From a virus, in IMG/VR virus record IMGVR_UViG_3300020160_001176, positions 18,434-82,433 of that record: 64,000 nt of DNA. One strand, 5' to 3'. The notes beneath the pieces were generated by a model. That model was given only the letters and a program-made list of their open reading frames with translations. It ran no database searches and was not told the origin of the DNA. The position numbers were made by a program, and so were the translations under genes. How positions within the stretch are numbered: position 1 is the stretch's first letter; each line of letters starts with the position of its first letter. This document shows, piece by piece, positions 15,945 to 24,800 of this stretch.

Positions 15945-16994
15945 ATGAGTAATGAATTATTAGAAAAGGCCGCAGCAGCTGGTGCAACAGTATCAACTGG
16001 GTTCGGTTCTTCAACAGGTGGTTCAGGCGTTCATGTTGCTTCAGAAAATGGCAACGGTGGACTTCTAAACCCAGAACAATCAGCACGATTCTTGGACTAT
16101 ATGTTCGATGCTACCGTAATTGGTAAGGTTGCACGTACAGTTCGCATGAAAGCTGACACAACAGAAATTGATCGTATGTCCGTAGGAGAGAAGCTTGTAA
16201 AGCTTGCATCTGAAGGCGAAAACACAGGAGCTAACTCAGGTGTTACTTTCTCAAAAATTTCTCTCACAACTAAGAAACTCCGCATGGACTGGGAGCTTTC
16301 AACAGAGTCTCTAGAAGACAACATTGAAGGTGCAGATCTAGAAGATCACATTGCACGTATGATGGCAACACAGGCAGGAAATGACATCGAAGATGTTATT
16401 CTTAACGGTGATACATCACTTTCAAGCGATGCACTATACAAGTCTTTTGACGGTGTAGTTAAGAAGGCAAAGACAAGCGGTCACGTTGTCGATGCTGCAG
16501 GTGCTGCAGTTTCTCGTGCAGTATTTAACTCAGCTCTTAAGGCTCTTCCACGTAAGTACAAGCAACGTCGTACAGACCTTCGCTTCCTTGCAGGATCAAA
16601 CTTGATCCAAGATTACCTATACTCAACATCAACAAACATTCAGAACGTTAACCCACAGGACATTGCTTCAGGCATCATCCGTGGAGATGTTCCAGTTCTT
16701 GGTGGTCCAGCAGGTTATGTCGCTCCATACGCATTTGGTATTCCAATCGTTGAAGTTCCATTGCTTCCTGAGACACAGGTAGGTACATACGCAAGCCCAT
16801 CAGGTTCACACGGAGATATCCACTTGACATTCCCAAATAACGTTGTTATTGGTATCAAGCGTGATGTTACTGTTTACCGCTTCTTCTGGCCACGTAAGGA
16901 CTCAATCGAGTACACAATGTATACTCGTGTTGGCGTTCAAATCGAGCAGGCAGACGCTTGGGTAGTTGTAAAGAACGTTAAGGTTGCTTCTTAA
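15945..16994 (+). CDS. Major capsid protein, HK97 fold
   Basis: 349 residues. An N-terminal Gly/Ser-rich arm is followed by sequence typical of phage major capsid proteins: an E-loop-like region (VKLASEGENTGANSG), a spine helix (DLEDHIARMMATQAGNDIEDVILNGD), P-domain strands and the C-terminal GVQIEQADAWVVVKNVK. The gene uses CGT and other codons different from the AGA-rich neighbours, as expected for the most highly expressed gene. A strong terminator follows. Confidence 0.85.
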   Translation: MSNELLEKAAAAGATVSTGFGSSTGGSGVHVASENGNGGLLNPEQSARFLDYMFDATVIGKVARTVRMKADTTEIDRMSVGEKLVKLASEGENTGANSGVTFSKISLTTKKLRMDWELSTESLEDNIEGADLEDHIARMMATQAGNDIEDVILNGDTSLSSDALYKSFDGVVKKAKTSGHVVDAAGAAVSRAVFNSALKALPRKYKQRRTDLRFLAGSNLIQDYLYSTSTNIQNVNPQDIASGIIRGDVPVLGGPAGYVAPYAFGIPIVEVPLLPETQVGTYASPSGSHGDIHLTFPNNVVIGIKRDVTVYRFFWPRKDSIEYTMYTRVGVQIEQADAWVVVKNVKVAS

Positions 16995-17016
16995 TTAATT
17001 AAGAATTAAACTACCG

Positions 17017-17046
17017 AAAGGCCCCCAATTAATTTTGGGGGCTTTT
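17017..17046 (+). terminator. Strong intrinsic terminator after capsid gene
   Basis: A 12-bp stem with a CCCCCAA/TTGGGGG core (17022-17028 with 17035-17041), a TTAATT loop and a following CTTTTCATTT tract, 22 bases after the capsid stop. Confidence 0.9.
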
Positions 17047-17071
17047 CATTTAAATTTAACAATGCTATAAT
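17043..17071 (+). promoter_or_regulatory. Promoter of head-tail connector genes
   Basis: TTTTCA (17043-17048), 17-base spacer and TGC-TATAAT (-10 at 17066-17071). The start near 17078 gives a leader of about 23 bases with AAGGAG ahead of ATG 17102. It overlaps the tail of the terminator. Confidence 0.55.
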
Positions 17072-17101
17072 TAAAGGACCTAGAAAAAGGAGAAATAGAA
17101 T

Positions 17102-17494
17102 ATGTCGTTTGACACATTAAAGGTAGCTGAATTAAAAATAATTGCAACAGATTTTGCGGTTGATACAGAAGGCCTAAAGAATAAAAAAGACATTATTGCT
17201 GCTCTAGCAGAAGAAGGCGTTACTTGGAGCGTATATCAAAGCACATTAGATGCAATTGAGAAGGACACAGAGGAAATTGAAATTCTTCCAAAGTTTGACC
17301 CAAAGGCACAGGCTGAAGATACAATCTTAGTTAGAATGACAAGAGAGAACATGAGATACGATATTCATGGAAAAACTTTTACAAAGGACCATCCTTTTGT
17401 GGCTATGTCAGAAGAAGATGCTCAAAAAATCTTTGATACAGAGGAGGGTTTTCGTTTAGCGACACCAAAGGAAGTTCAAGACTTCTATAACTAA
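17102..17494 (+). CDS. Head protein with HeH/SAP-like N-terminus
   Basis: 130 residues. Residues 5-42 (LKVAELKIIATDFAVD ... KKDIIAALAEEG) form a two-helix motif like the SAP/HeH/LEM modules often found on phage head or head-tail genes. The C-terminal part ends in the segment EEDAQKIFDTEEGFRLATPKE, seen in head-tail connector or head-fibre proteins of actinophages. It sits immediately before the head-tail adaptor gene. Exact role uncertain. Confidence 0.55.
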   Translation: MSFDTLKVAELKIIATDFAVDTEGLKNKKDIIAALAEEGVTWSVYQSTLDAIEKDTEEIEILPKFDPKAQAEDTILVRMTRENMRYDIHGKTFTKDHPFVAMSEEDAQKIFDTEEGFRLATPKEVQDFYN

Positions 17495-17510
17495 ACGTTA
17501 ACATAAGTTA

Positions 17511-18488
17511 ATGGCAGAAATATATAAAGATCAAGCCTCAAGAGTAATAACTAAAATTTACTGGGCAGGTGAAATAACCGATGCAGATGGAACAGTCACT
17601 GCATTAGTTAAAAGATCAAACCCAGACGGAGCACCGTTTGGTAGCCTGCCGTCAGCCTCCTACACTGCAACAAAGTTGGATTCAGATTTTGGAACTTATG
17701 AAATTATAATTCCACAAGCCGCATCTAATTTTAATGAGCCAACATTAGAAATTACATGGAGCTATTCTGTAAATGGAACACCAACAACACACAAGCAAAT
17801 ACTAGATGTTGTTAGACCATACGTTAGCATTTCTGAATCTCTTGATAGACTAAATGTTGGAACAGACGTATCTGATCCAAACTATAGGTCATATAATGAA
17901 TTAAAAAATGCAGAACGATATGCAAGAAAACTAATTGATGCTTATACAAATCAATTCTTTTCACAAAGATATATGACAGAGACGCAGTATGGCAATGGAA
18001 CAGACATACTTCCATTAAAAACAAGAATTATTGGGATTACCGTTCTTAAAGAAGAAGACATTGTACTAAAAGATTATTCGTCACAAATTAATAATTGGCC
18101 CTATGATTTAAAGATATCTGAATCAAATTATGGCCTTGCAGTAAATAAACAAGATATGTATGACAATTTGGTATACACAGCTAATGGGCTAGTTCCTCCA
18201 AGCATTAATGATAGATCCTACTTTGGAGCTTTTAAAAAAGATTATAAATATGTTGTTACTGGATGGTACGGGTGGGAGCGTGTGCCAGATAATGTGTCTG
18301 AAGCTTGCCTGACATTAATGCAGCAGTACTTTGAAAAAGATCGTGCCTGGAAAGACAAGTACGTGAAAAATATAAGTACCTTTGATTGGAAGTTTGAATT
18401 TTTGGATAGCGCACACAAGGGCACTGGAAGTTTATATGCAGATCAGCTGCTTGCGCCATATGTTACAAATGGTATGGTTGTAATCTAA
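17511..18488 (+). CDS. Head-tail adaptor protein
   Basis: 325 residues. The N-terminal 110 residues form a beta domain (SDFGTYEIIIPQAASNF, then TLEITWSYSVNG). The C-terminal part is helical with YNELKNAERYARKLIDAYTNQFF and RVPDNVSEACLTLMQQYFEKD, which resembles gp6-like head-tail connectors. Position after the capsid gene and before three more small connector genes supports this. Fused N-terminal beta domain is larger than in classical gp6 proteins. Confidence 0.6.
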   Translation: MAEIYKDQASRVITKIYWAGEITDADGTVTALVKRSNPDGAPFGSLPSASYTATKLDSDFGTYEIIIPQAASNFNEPTLEITWSYSVNGTPTTHKQILDVVRPYVSISESLDRLNVGTDVSDPNYRSYNELKNAERYARKLIDAYTNQFFSQRYMTETQYGNGTDILPLKTRIIGITVLKEEDIVLKDYSSQINNWPYDLKISESNYGLAVNKQDMYDNLVYTANGLVPPSINDRSYFGAFKKDYKYVVTGWYGWERVPDNVSEACLTLMQQYFEKDRAWKDKYVKNISTFDWKFEFLDSAHKGTGSLYADQLLAPYVTNGMVVI

Positions 18489-18914
18489 ATGAGCCTAGCA
18501 ACTTCATTAATGCCGATGAAGCTAGACATCTATCTTCAATTAGACACTCAGGATGAGAATACTGGGGCTATTAAAAAGGAATGGATATTTACTAGGTCCG
18601 TGCCATGTGCGGCAAAAGGAATAATTTCAAATTCTGCCACTGGTCGAGGCGGAGATAAACAGACATTTAACAATAGATACACAAATGAACAAATGCTTGA
18701 AATTAGAACACCAGACCAGATAACATATAGAGAAAAGATTACTAATGTTAGAGATATGTCTGGCAATGTAATATGGAAAGAAATAAATTATCCAAACAAT
18801 ACTCCAACAGTATTTGAGGTAATAAGCTCTACCCCGATTACCGATCCATTTGGTAATGTTCTTGCATACAACTCTGTTGCAAAGAGATCGGAGAACCAGG
18901 AAATTGGATTCTAG
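18489..18914 (+). CDS. Head-tail stopper-like protein
   Basis: 141 residues, directly abutting the previous stop. Beta-rich, with LDIYLQLDTQDENTGAIKKE at the start and PTVFEVISSTPITDPFGNVL near the end, fitting the short head-closure proteins that stop DNA leaking. Assigned mainly by order: adaptor, stopper, tail completion, terminator, major tail protein. Sequence similarity is not certain. Confidence 0.5.
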   Translation: MSLATSLMPMKLDIYLQLDTQDENTGAIKKEWIFTRSVPCAAKGIISNSATGRGGDKQTFNNRYTNEQMLEIRTPDQITYREKITNVRDMSGNVIWKEINYPNNTPTVFEVISSTPITDPFGNVLAYNSVAKRSENQEIGF

Positions 18915-19692
18915 CGTAGCCTTAATTCAAACTGCCAGCGGACTTGAAAGATTAATGGCTGGATCAGCCCCAGGAGTTCTTAGGGACAGCACAGTGGCAC
19001 AAGTATCTGCATTCTTGTATTACGAAGCAGCGGTACTTTCAAAGCTAACAACAAATGCTGAGTTTAAGAATTTATTTAAAACAACAATATTTAATCAAAT
19101 AGAAAAAGATTTTGGCGAATATATTGATTCACAAGCAAGGGTAAGACCAAGATCATTGCATCACGTTTATGAATGGAACAAGGTTGGTGTTCCAACATCG
19201 AGACTATTTAGACTATCAAGATTTGATACTGACGGACTTTCTTTTAGAATTAATTATGATTTTAAATTATCTAAATCTTCAGTACCATCTAAAAATAAAA
19301 AACAAAAGAAGAAATACATATTTGCAAATAAAGCTCTTGTGATGGAGACTGGAATGCCCGTAGTAATCCGCCCAAGGTCCGCTGAGCGCCTAGTATTTGA
19401 ACTAGATGGTGAAACCGTGTTCATGCCTAAAGGTACGTCAGTGACCGTCAAGAGGCCAGGAGGAGCACAGGCTACAAATCAATTTGCATTATCTTACGGA
19501 AGATTTTTTGGCGGGCAGCTAGTAAACTCATCCATAAAGTCATCAGGACTACAAAGAATATTTAACTTAAAAATGACAAAAGCATTAAATATCCCAATTA
19601 GTATAAAGAAGGTGCAATATAGCTTCAGTCCTGGTAAAATAAGAACACAGGCGGACGCATCACTACAGGCAGCATTTGGAGGCTCACTATGA
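18904..19692 (+). CDS. Tail completion/connector protein (HK97 gp10-like position)
   Basis: 262 residues from TTG 18904, which has AGGAAA just upstream and overlaps the previous gene by 11 bases; an ATG at 18850 in the same frame would give 280 residues but overlap by 65. Mixed alpha/beta with a Lys-rich loop (SKNKKQKKKYIF). No firm family match; the place between stopper and tail terminator suggests a neck or tail completion protein. Confidence 0.45.
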   Translation: MDSSVALIQTASGLERLMAGSAPGVLRDSTVAQVSAFLYYEAAVLSKLTTNAEFKNLFKTTIFNQIEKDFGEYIDSQARVRPRSLHHVYEWNKVGVPTSRLFRLSRFDTDGLSFRINYDFKLSKSSVPSKNKKQKKKYIFANKALVMETGMPVVIRPRSAERLVFELDGETVFMPKGTSVTVKRPGGAQATNQFALSYGRFFGGQLVNSSIKSSGLQRIFNLKMTKALNIPISIKKVQYSFSPGKIRTQADASLQAAFGGSL

Positions 19693-20198
19693 CGGTAGAT
19701 TATAAAATAGACGCAATGTTCGAGCTTCGTAAATTTTTGTGGAAAGAATTAAAAGACGCTGGAATATTTGATCAGTATGACTACTATTCAGATAATCTAG
19801 GAAGAGAAATAATTCCTATTATCCCAGTCCAGCAGTCACCAGAAATGGATCAATTCCTAAATGGCAAAAAACATATTGTGTACGACAAGATCGGAATGTC
19901 ATTTGAAGACATCTGGCTAATAGCCTGCGAGAAGGTCCTATTTACAATTTACTCAACAGACATCACAGAGGTCTACGAAATAAGAAACCTCATGATGGAT
20001 CTATTCCGCAGAATGGATGAGTCAGCCAGGGATGCTAATAATGCCAGAGATACAGATAAATTAATATTCCACAGCATTCATGTGGTCGAGACATCACCCA
20101 TAGAGCCTTCAGCAGAACTTCAGGGTTTTATATCCACAGATGTCATCCTAGAGGTCAAATATTCAAGGACCACCGATTCCAAGGGCAGATTCAACTAG
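19689..20198 (+). CDS. Tail terminator-like protein
   Basis: 169 residues, overlapping the previous gene by four bases. The pattern MFELRKFLWKELKDAGIF, a central SFEDIWLIACEKVLFTIYS and a C-terminal STDVILEVKYSRTTD fits the tail terminator/minor tail U family, which caps the tail tube beneath the head. It directly precedes the major tail protein, the expected position. Confidence 0.55.
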   Translation: MTVDYKIDAMFELRKFLWKELKDAGIFDQYDYYSDNLGREIIPIIPVQQSPEMDQFLNGKKHIVYDKIGMSFEDIWLIACEKVLFTIYSTDITEVYEIRNLMMDLFRRMDESARDANNARDTDKLIFHSIHVVETSPIEPSAELQGFISTDVILEVKYSRTTDSKGRFN

Positions 20199-20227
20199 TT
20201 GCTTTTAGTCTAGTTATCCAGTAAAAT
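20199..20227 (+). promoter_or_regulatory. Promoter of major tail protein
   Basis: TTGCTT (20199-20204), 17-base spacer, TAAAAT (20222-20227). The resulting leader of about 88 bases ends in AGGAGG ahead of ATG 20322, suiting strong expression. Confidence 0.45.
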
Positions 20228-20321
20228 TAGCTAAGAGGAAAAAGAGAGCCTAGCCAGCTTTGATTAGATTTAAAATGTAAGTCAATATATATATATGTTT
20301 ATTTAACAGGAGGTTTTACAC

Positions 20322-21083
20322 ATGGCAACACAAATCGCAGGTAATGCAAGAAATATTCTTGTTGGTGCGTCACCACTATTCTTGTCAGTAACAGATATTA
20401 CTGATGCAGATTATGTCAATAACGCAGAAGCTGGTGCCGCAAAGGCATTCGTAGCTTCAAAGAACAAGGCTGTCCCAGCATTTGCTTCTGGTCTTTCATA
20501 CACAGATTCACTAAATGATATCTCAACAGAAACAGCAGCTACAGATGGAACAGCACGTTCAGGTTCAACACCATCAACATCAAAGGGTGCTTTTTATCGT
20601 AACGTAGGTTACACAAACAACGGTCTTCAGGTTACATACAACCCATCATACGGTTCAGTAACAGTTGATCAGCTTCTTGATACAGCAAAGCTTTTCAAGG
20701 AGTCAATGGAAGTTATGATTGCAACAGAAATGGCAGAAGGTACTCTTGAGAACGTTCTAGCAGTATTCGGACAGCGTTCATCAACACTTGCTTCTACAGG
20801 AACAGGCCTTACAGCAACCGATAAGCTCGGTATTGCTGGAGGAGCACTAGGAGAAGCCCCAACAGAGCGTCAGCTAATTGCAGTTGGTAACGCACCAACT
20901 TCAGAAGCAACAGCAACTGAGCGTGTATACTATGCACGTCGTGTTCTTTCTGTACAACAGTCACAGTTCTCTTTGGCTCGTAACCAAGCATCAACATTCC
21001 CAGTAACATTCCGTTTGCTTCCAGACGGTGCATACGCAGGACAGGAATACGGATTTATCGTAGACCGTGTACTCGCCCTCTAA
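20322..21083 (+). CDS. Major tail (tube) protein
   Basis: 253 residues. Starts MATQIAGNARNILVGASPLF, like actinophage major tail proteins, and shares with the capsid gene the CGT/CTT-rich codon choice of highly expressed virion genes. A strong AGGAGG precedes it and a strong terminator follows. There is no sheath gene next to it, which supports a non-contractile tail. Confidence 0.75.
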   Translation: MATQIAGNARNILVGASPLFLSVTDITDADYVNNAEAGAAKAFVASKNKAVPAFASGLSYTDSLNDISTETAATDGTARSGSTPSTSKGAFYRNVGYTNNGLQVTYNPSYGSVTVDQLLDTAKLFKESMEVMIATEMAEGTLENVLAVFGQRSSTLASTGTGLTATDKLGIAGGALGEAPTERQLIAVGNAPTSEATATERVYYARRVLSVQQSQFSLARNQASTFPVTFRLLPDGAYAGQEYGFIVDRVLAL

Positions 21084-21107
21084 TTAATATAATTAATTAA
21101 TAGATTG

Positions 21108-21131
21108 CCCCCTAAGAAATTAGGGGGTTTT
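21108..21131 (+). terminator. Strong intrinsic terminator after major tail gene
   Basis: CCCCCTAA (21108-21115), a GAAA tetraloop and TTAGGGGG (21120-21127), followed by TTTTC. It matches in design the terminator after the capsid gene. Confidence 0.9.
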
Positions 21132-21134
21132 CTA

Positions 21135-21163
21135 TTGCTATGATATTTCCAATATGATACAAT
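21135..21163 (+). promoter_or_regulatory. Promoter of tail chaperone/tape measure genes
   Basis: TTGCTA (21135-21140), 17-base spacer, TACAAT (21158-21163). The leader contains AGGAGG (21181-21186) before a TTG start at 21193. Confidence 0.55.
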
Positions 21164-21192
21164 AATTAAGACGAAATCCTAGGAGGATTAAA

Positions 21193-21525
21193 TTGGCAAC
21201 TACAGTATATGATGTTGAAGAAATTCAACTACAAAATGGCGCAACAGTTAAACTCAAGCCTTTAACAATTAAAGAGCTTCGTGAGTTTATGAAAGTCATT
21301 CAGAGAACACAAGAAGTAACATCAGAAGATGAGACATTAACAATTCTTATTGAGGCATGCGGAGTAGCATTACAAAAGCAACTCCCAGACCTAGTAGCAG
21401 ATAAAGACGCATTTGAAGACACACTTGACGTTCCAACTATCAATCGCATTCTAGAAGTTTGCGGCGGAATTAAGATGGACGACCCAAACCTACTAGCGGC
21501 AGCAGTACTGGCTGGTCAGAACTAG
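21193..21525 (+). CDS. Tail assembly chaperone, short form
   Basis: 110 residues from a TTG start six bases after AGGAGG. The fold is that of gpG-type tail assembly chaperones: VEEIQLQNGATVKLKPLTIKE, then helical sequence. It lies between the major tail and tape measure genes. The zero-frame product ends at TAG 21523-21525; a slippery site shortly before the stop lets some ribosomes continue in the -1 frame to give the long form. Confidence 0.8.
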   Translation: MATTVYDVEEIQLQNGATVKLKPLTIKELREFMKVIQRTQEVTSEDETLTILIEACGVALQKQLPDLVADKDAFEDTLDVPTINRILEVCGGIKMDDPNLLAAAVLAGQN

Positions 21526-21857
21526 ATCTAGCCGCTTTAGAAGGGGAAGTTTTTCTTCTTGGTAATTGGATAAATTACGAACAACTAGAAGATAATCTTT
21601 CAATGCCAGAGTTAATCCAGACTTTTAAATCAATGCAAAAGACTGAATCGGAGAAAAGAAGATTCTTAGCTTCAATTCAGGGAGTAGATTTAAATGAAAG
21701 CAGTAATGAAAATGAGGGGGGTTCCTCCTTCGAAGATGTTAGAAGAAGAGCACTTGGCATAAACGCATCAGCAGATGATGTTGTTTCACTACAAGGATCT
21801 TTTGCCAGCGAAGCTGGCTTTGGCATCAACGCAGGATTAGGATACCGAATAGAGTAA
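21193..21857 (+). CDS. Tail assembly chaperone, -1 frameshift long form
   Basis: Predicted 221-residue fusion: 99 residues in the first frame, then 122 in the -1 frame starting at 21489 (PTSGSSTGWSELDLAALEGE). The downstream frame encodes EVFLLGNWINYEQLEDN and a charged helix with TESEKRRFLASIQGVDL, but has no start codon of its own near its beginning, as expected of a gpGT-type extension. It helps fold or recruit the tape measure protein encoded just downstream. Coordinates span both frames. Confidence 0.8.
21483..21489 (+). other. Slippery heptamer for -1 frameshift
   Basis: CCCAAAC is read as C-CCA-AAC in the zero frame, fitting the X-XXY-YYZ rule exactly; both tRNAs can re-pair at CCC-AAA. 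It lies 34 bases before the zero-frame stop, within the overlap of the two frames. Confidence 0.8.
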
Positions 21858-21866
21858 TATAAGTAT

Positions 21867-24800
21867 ATGGCAGATAATTTAATCACGACCAATATTACCG
21901 CCCACGCAGACTTCACGAGTTTAAGAACTCAACTAGCTGCGGTTACTGCCCAACTCGTAAAATTACAAGAAACAACAGCGGGAACTAACGCTAAGCTTGC
22001 AAATCAAATTGCAGTAATGAACAAGTCGTTTGCAGAAACGATGCGTTCAACTGGCCAGTTCTCTTCACACTTTGTATCGCTATCTTCAGACGTAGACAAG
22101 TTCGGCAAGAACTTAGATAGAGGCCGTTTAAAGCTCAACGATTACTATAATGCTTGGAACGGCCATACAAAGAAAACTAGCAACTTAATTAGAGATCTTG
22201 CAAAGCAGCAAGTAATGCTTCAGCAAGCAATAGTTCAGCCAGTTGGTAAAAATGCACAAGGCCTAATGCAGTACAACGTAATGGTTGCAAAAGGCTTAGA
22301 TGAAGTAAAGAACAAGATGGCACTTGCTCGCCAAGAAGCAGCAATTATGAACAAGGTTATGCTTGATGGATCTAATCAGCTTATCAACTGGGGTAAGAAT
22401 ACACAGTGGGCTGGTCGTCAGTTAACTGTTGGTTTGACTGTACCGCTTGCAGCATTTGGAATGGCTGCACAAAAAGCATTTAGAGAAGCAGATGCAGAGC
22501 TAGTAAGACTCACAAAAGTTTATGGCGGTCTTGCAGCCACATCTTCAGCAGACTTAGCCCAAGTTAGAAAAGACATAACTGCTACAGCAAAAGAGATTGC
22601 TAGCTCATACGGAGTTGCATACAAAGAAACAATTGCATTAGCAGCGGACCTTGCAGCAACTGGTCAGCAGGGAAATGATTTAATTCAAGCTACTCAGCAA
22701 ACAACAAGACTTGCAGTTCTTGGTGAAGTAGATAGACAAGATGCTATGAAAGCAACACTTGCTATTCAAAATGCATTTAAGCAAAATACAGAAGAGCTTA
22801 CACAATCAATCGACTTTCTCAACGCAGTTGAAAACCAGACATCAACAAGCCTTGCAGATTTAACTGAAGCAATCCCTAAAGCGGGACCAGTAATCAAATC
22901 GCTTGGCGGAGATGTAAAAGATTTAGCACTTTACCTTACTGCCATGAAAGAGGGTGGAGTAAATGCTGCCGAAGGCGCTAACGCAATTAAGTCAGCAATG
23001 GCTTCTCTCATCAACCCAACTAAAGTTGCAACAGAACAGTTTGCAGGATTTGGAATTGATTTAAAAGGTATTGTAAATAGTAATGCTGGTGATTTAACGG
23101 GAACCATTATGGCGTTACAAGCAGCGTTAGATAAACTAAACCCATTAGATAAGTCAAGAGCAATTGAGCAACTATTTGGCAAGTTCCAGTTTGCAAGAAT
23201 GTCTGCACTATTTGAAAACTTAGGAAAGCAAGGATCGCAGACACTTCAAGTCATGGACTTAATGAAGGCAAGCGCAGTAGATCTTGCACAGATATCTGAG
23301 CGAGAATTAAAGATGATGACAGAGTCAGCATCTGGACAATTTAAAAGAGCATGGGCATCAGTACAGGCAGACTTAGCACAAACAGGCGAGCAGTTCTTAA
23401 GAATAAGCACACAAGTATTAAAAGTTGTAGATTCAATTATCAAGTTCTTCCAGCACCTTCCAGGCCCAGTTAAAACATTCTTAAATGCATTGGGAGGCTT
23501 AACAGCAATTGCTGGTCCTCTCATTATGATGGCTGGTGTAATGGGTAACTTTATTGGATATGTAGTAAAAGGCATATTCCATTTAAGACAACTTGCTAAA
23601 GGTGGACAAGGATTTAAGTTACTTACCCCAGAAATAATGGCTGCAGATGCAGCAGCAAAGGGATTAGCAACATCATTTTATTCGGACACGGAAGCTACAA
23701 TTGTTTTATCAAATGCCGTAAACACATTAACACAATCTTTTAATAATCTTGAGCTTAAGGCAAACGCAGCAAAGGTTGCAGTGCAACCAGCAATTTCTAC
23801 AGTAGCAGGTGGAGTAATTGCTGCTGGCGGAGCTGGACAAAGAATGGTAGATAAGAATAATCCATTAGTTGGTGATCCATATTCAAGAGATATGTCACAC
23901 CTTATACCATCACAAAGCCAGCAGATGGGAACAATATTTGGAACAGTTCCTGGAGCAGGCCCAGTCAATGTAAGAATTGGAAAAAATCCACAAGCATACA
24001 TGAATCAAGATATGCCAAAGATTCCAGGTGTCACATCTATAAATGGAATATCTACTGGTATCGTTGCACAAGAGGCAGCAAAATGGCATGCAATGACAGC
24101 AGCAATAGCGATGCAGTCCGAAGCAGAAATCAAGATACTAAAGGCAGAAGTAACGGCAACTGGCACAGTCACATCCAGCCTAGCAGATTCTTATCAAGCA
24201 TTACTACCACAATTTTCTGAAATAACACAATTAGCTGCTGCCGAAACAGAAGCAATAGTTGCACAGCTACAGGCTAGCAAGATAACCGTAGATCAAGCAA
24301 GAGCAAAAGTTATGCAAATGAATGCGACAGTAGAGGCAATGCTTGCCGAAACTGCAGCAGCAACTGCAGCTGGTATGGGAAGAGTTGCAAATCTAACTAC
24401 AGTCCCATTGACATCACAACCAGTGGTAGACCCTTTAACTGGAAAATCAAACATGAAGGAAATGTTCCATAAAGGAACAACAAAAGATATTGTTGATAAG
24501 ATTGCAAGATCACTAGGTGGAGTTAGAACATCAGGCGCAGGCTATAACATTCAAACAACAAAGCCTAAGTTTGCAAAGGGTGGTATTGTCCCAGGTACTG
24601 GCGACACAGACACATATCACACAACAGCAGAAGAGGGATCATTTGTAATTAACAAAGCTGGCACAGAAGCCAATATGCCAATAATTGAAAATATTTTAGG
24701 CGGAAAGCCAGTATATAGAAATAATGGCGGTCAAGTTCCCGTTGTGTTGACACCAGGAGAGGCTGTCATTCCAGCAGATATTGCACAAAAAGATATGCCA

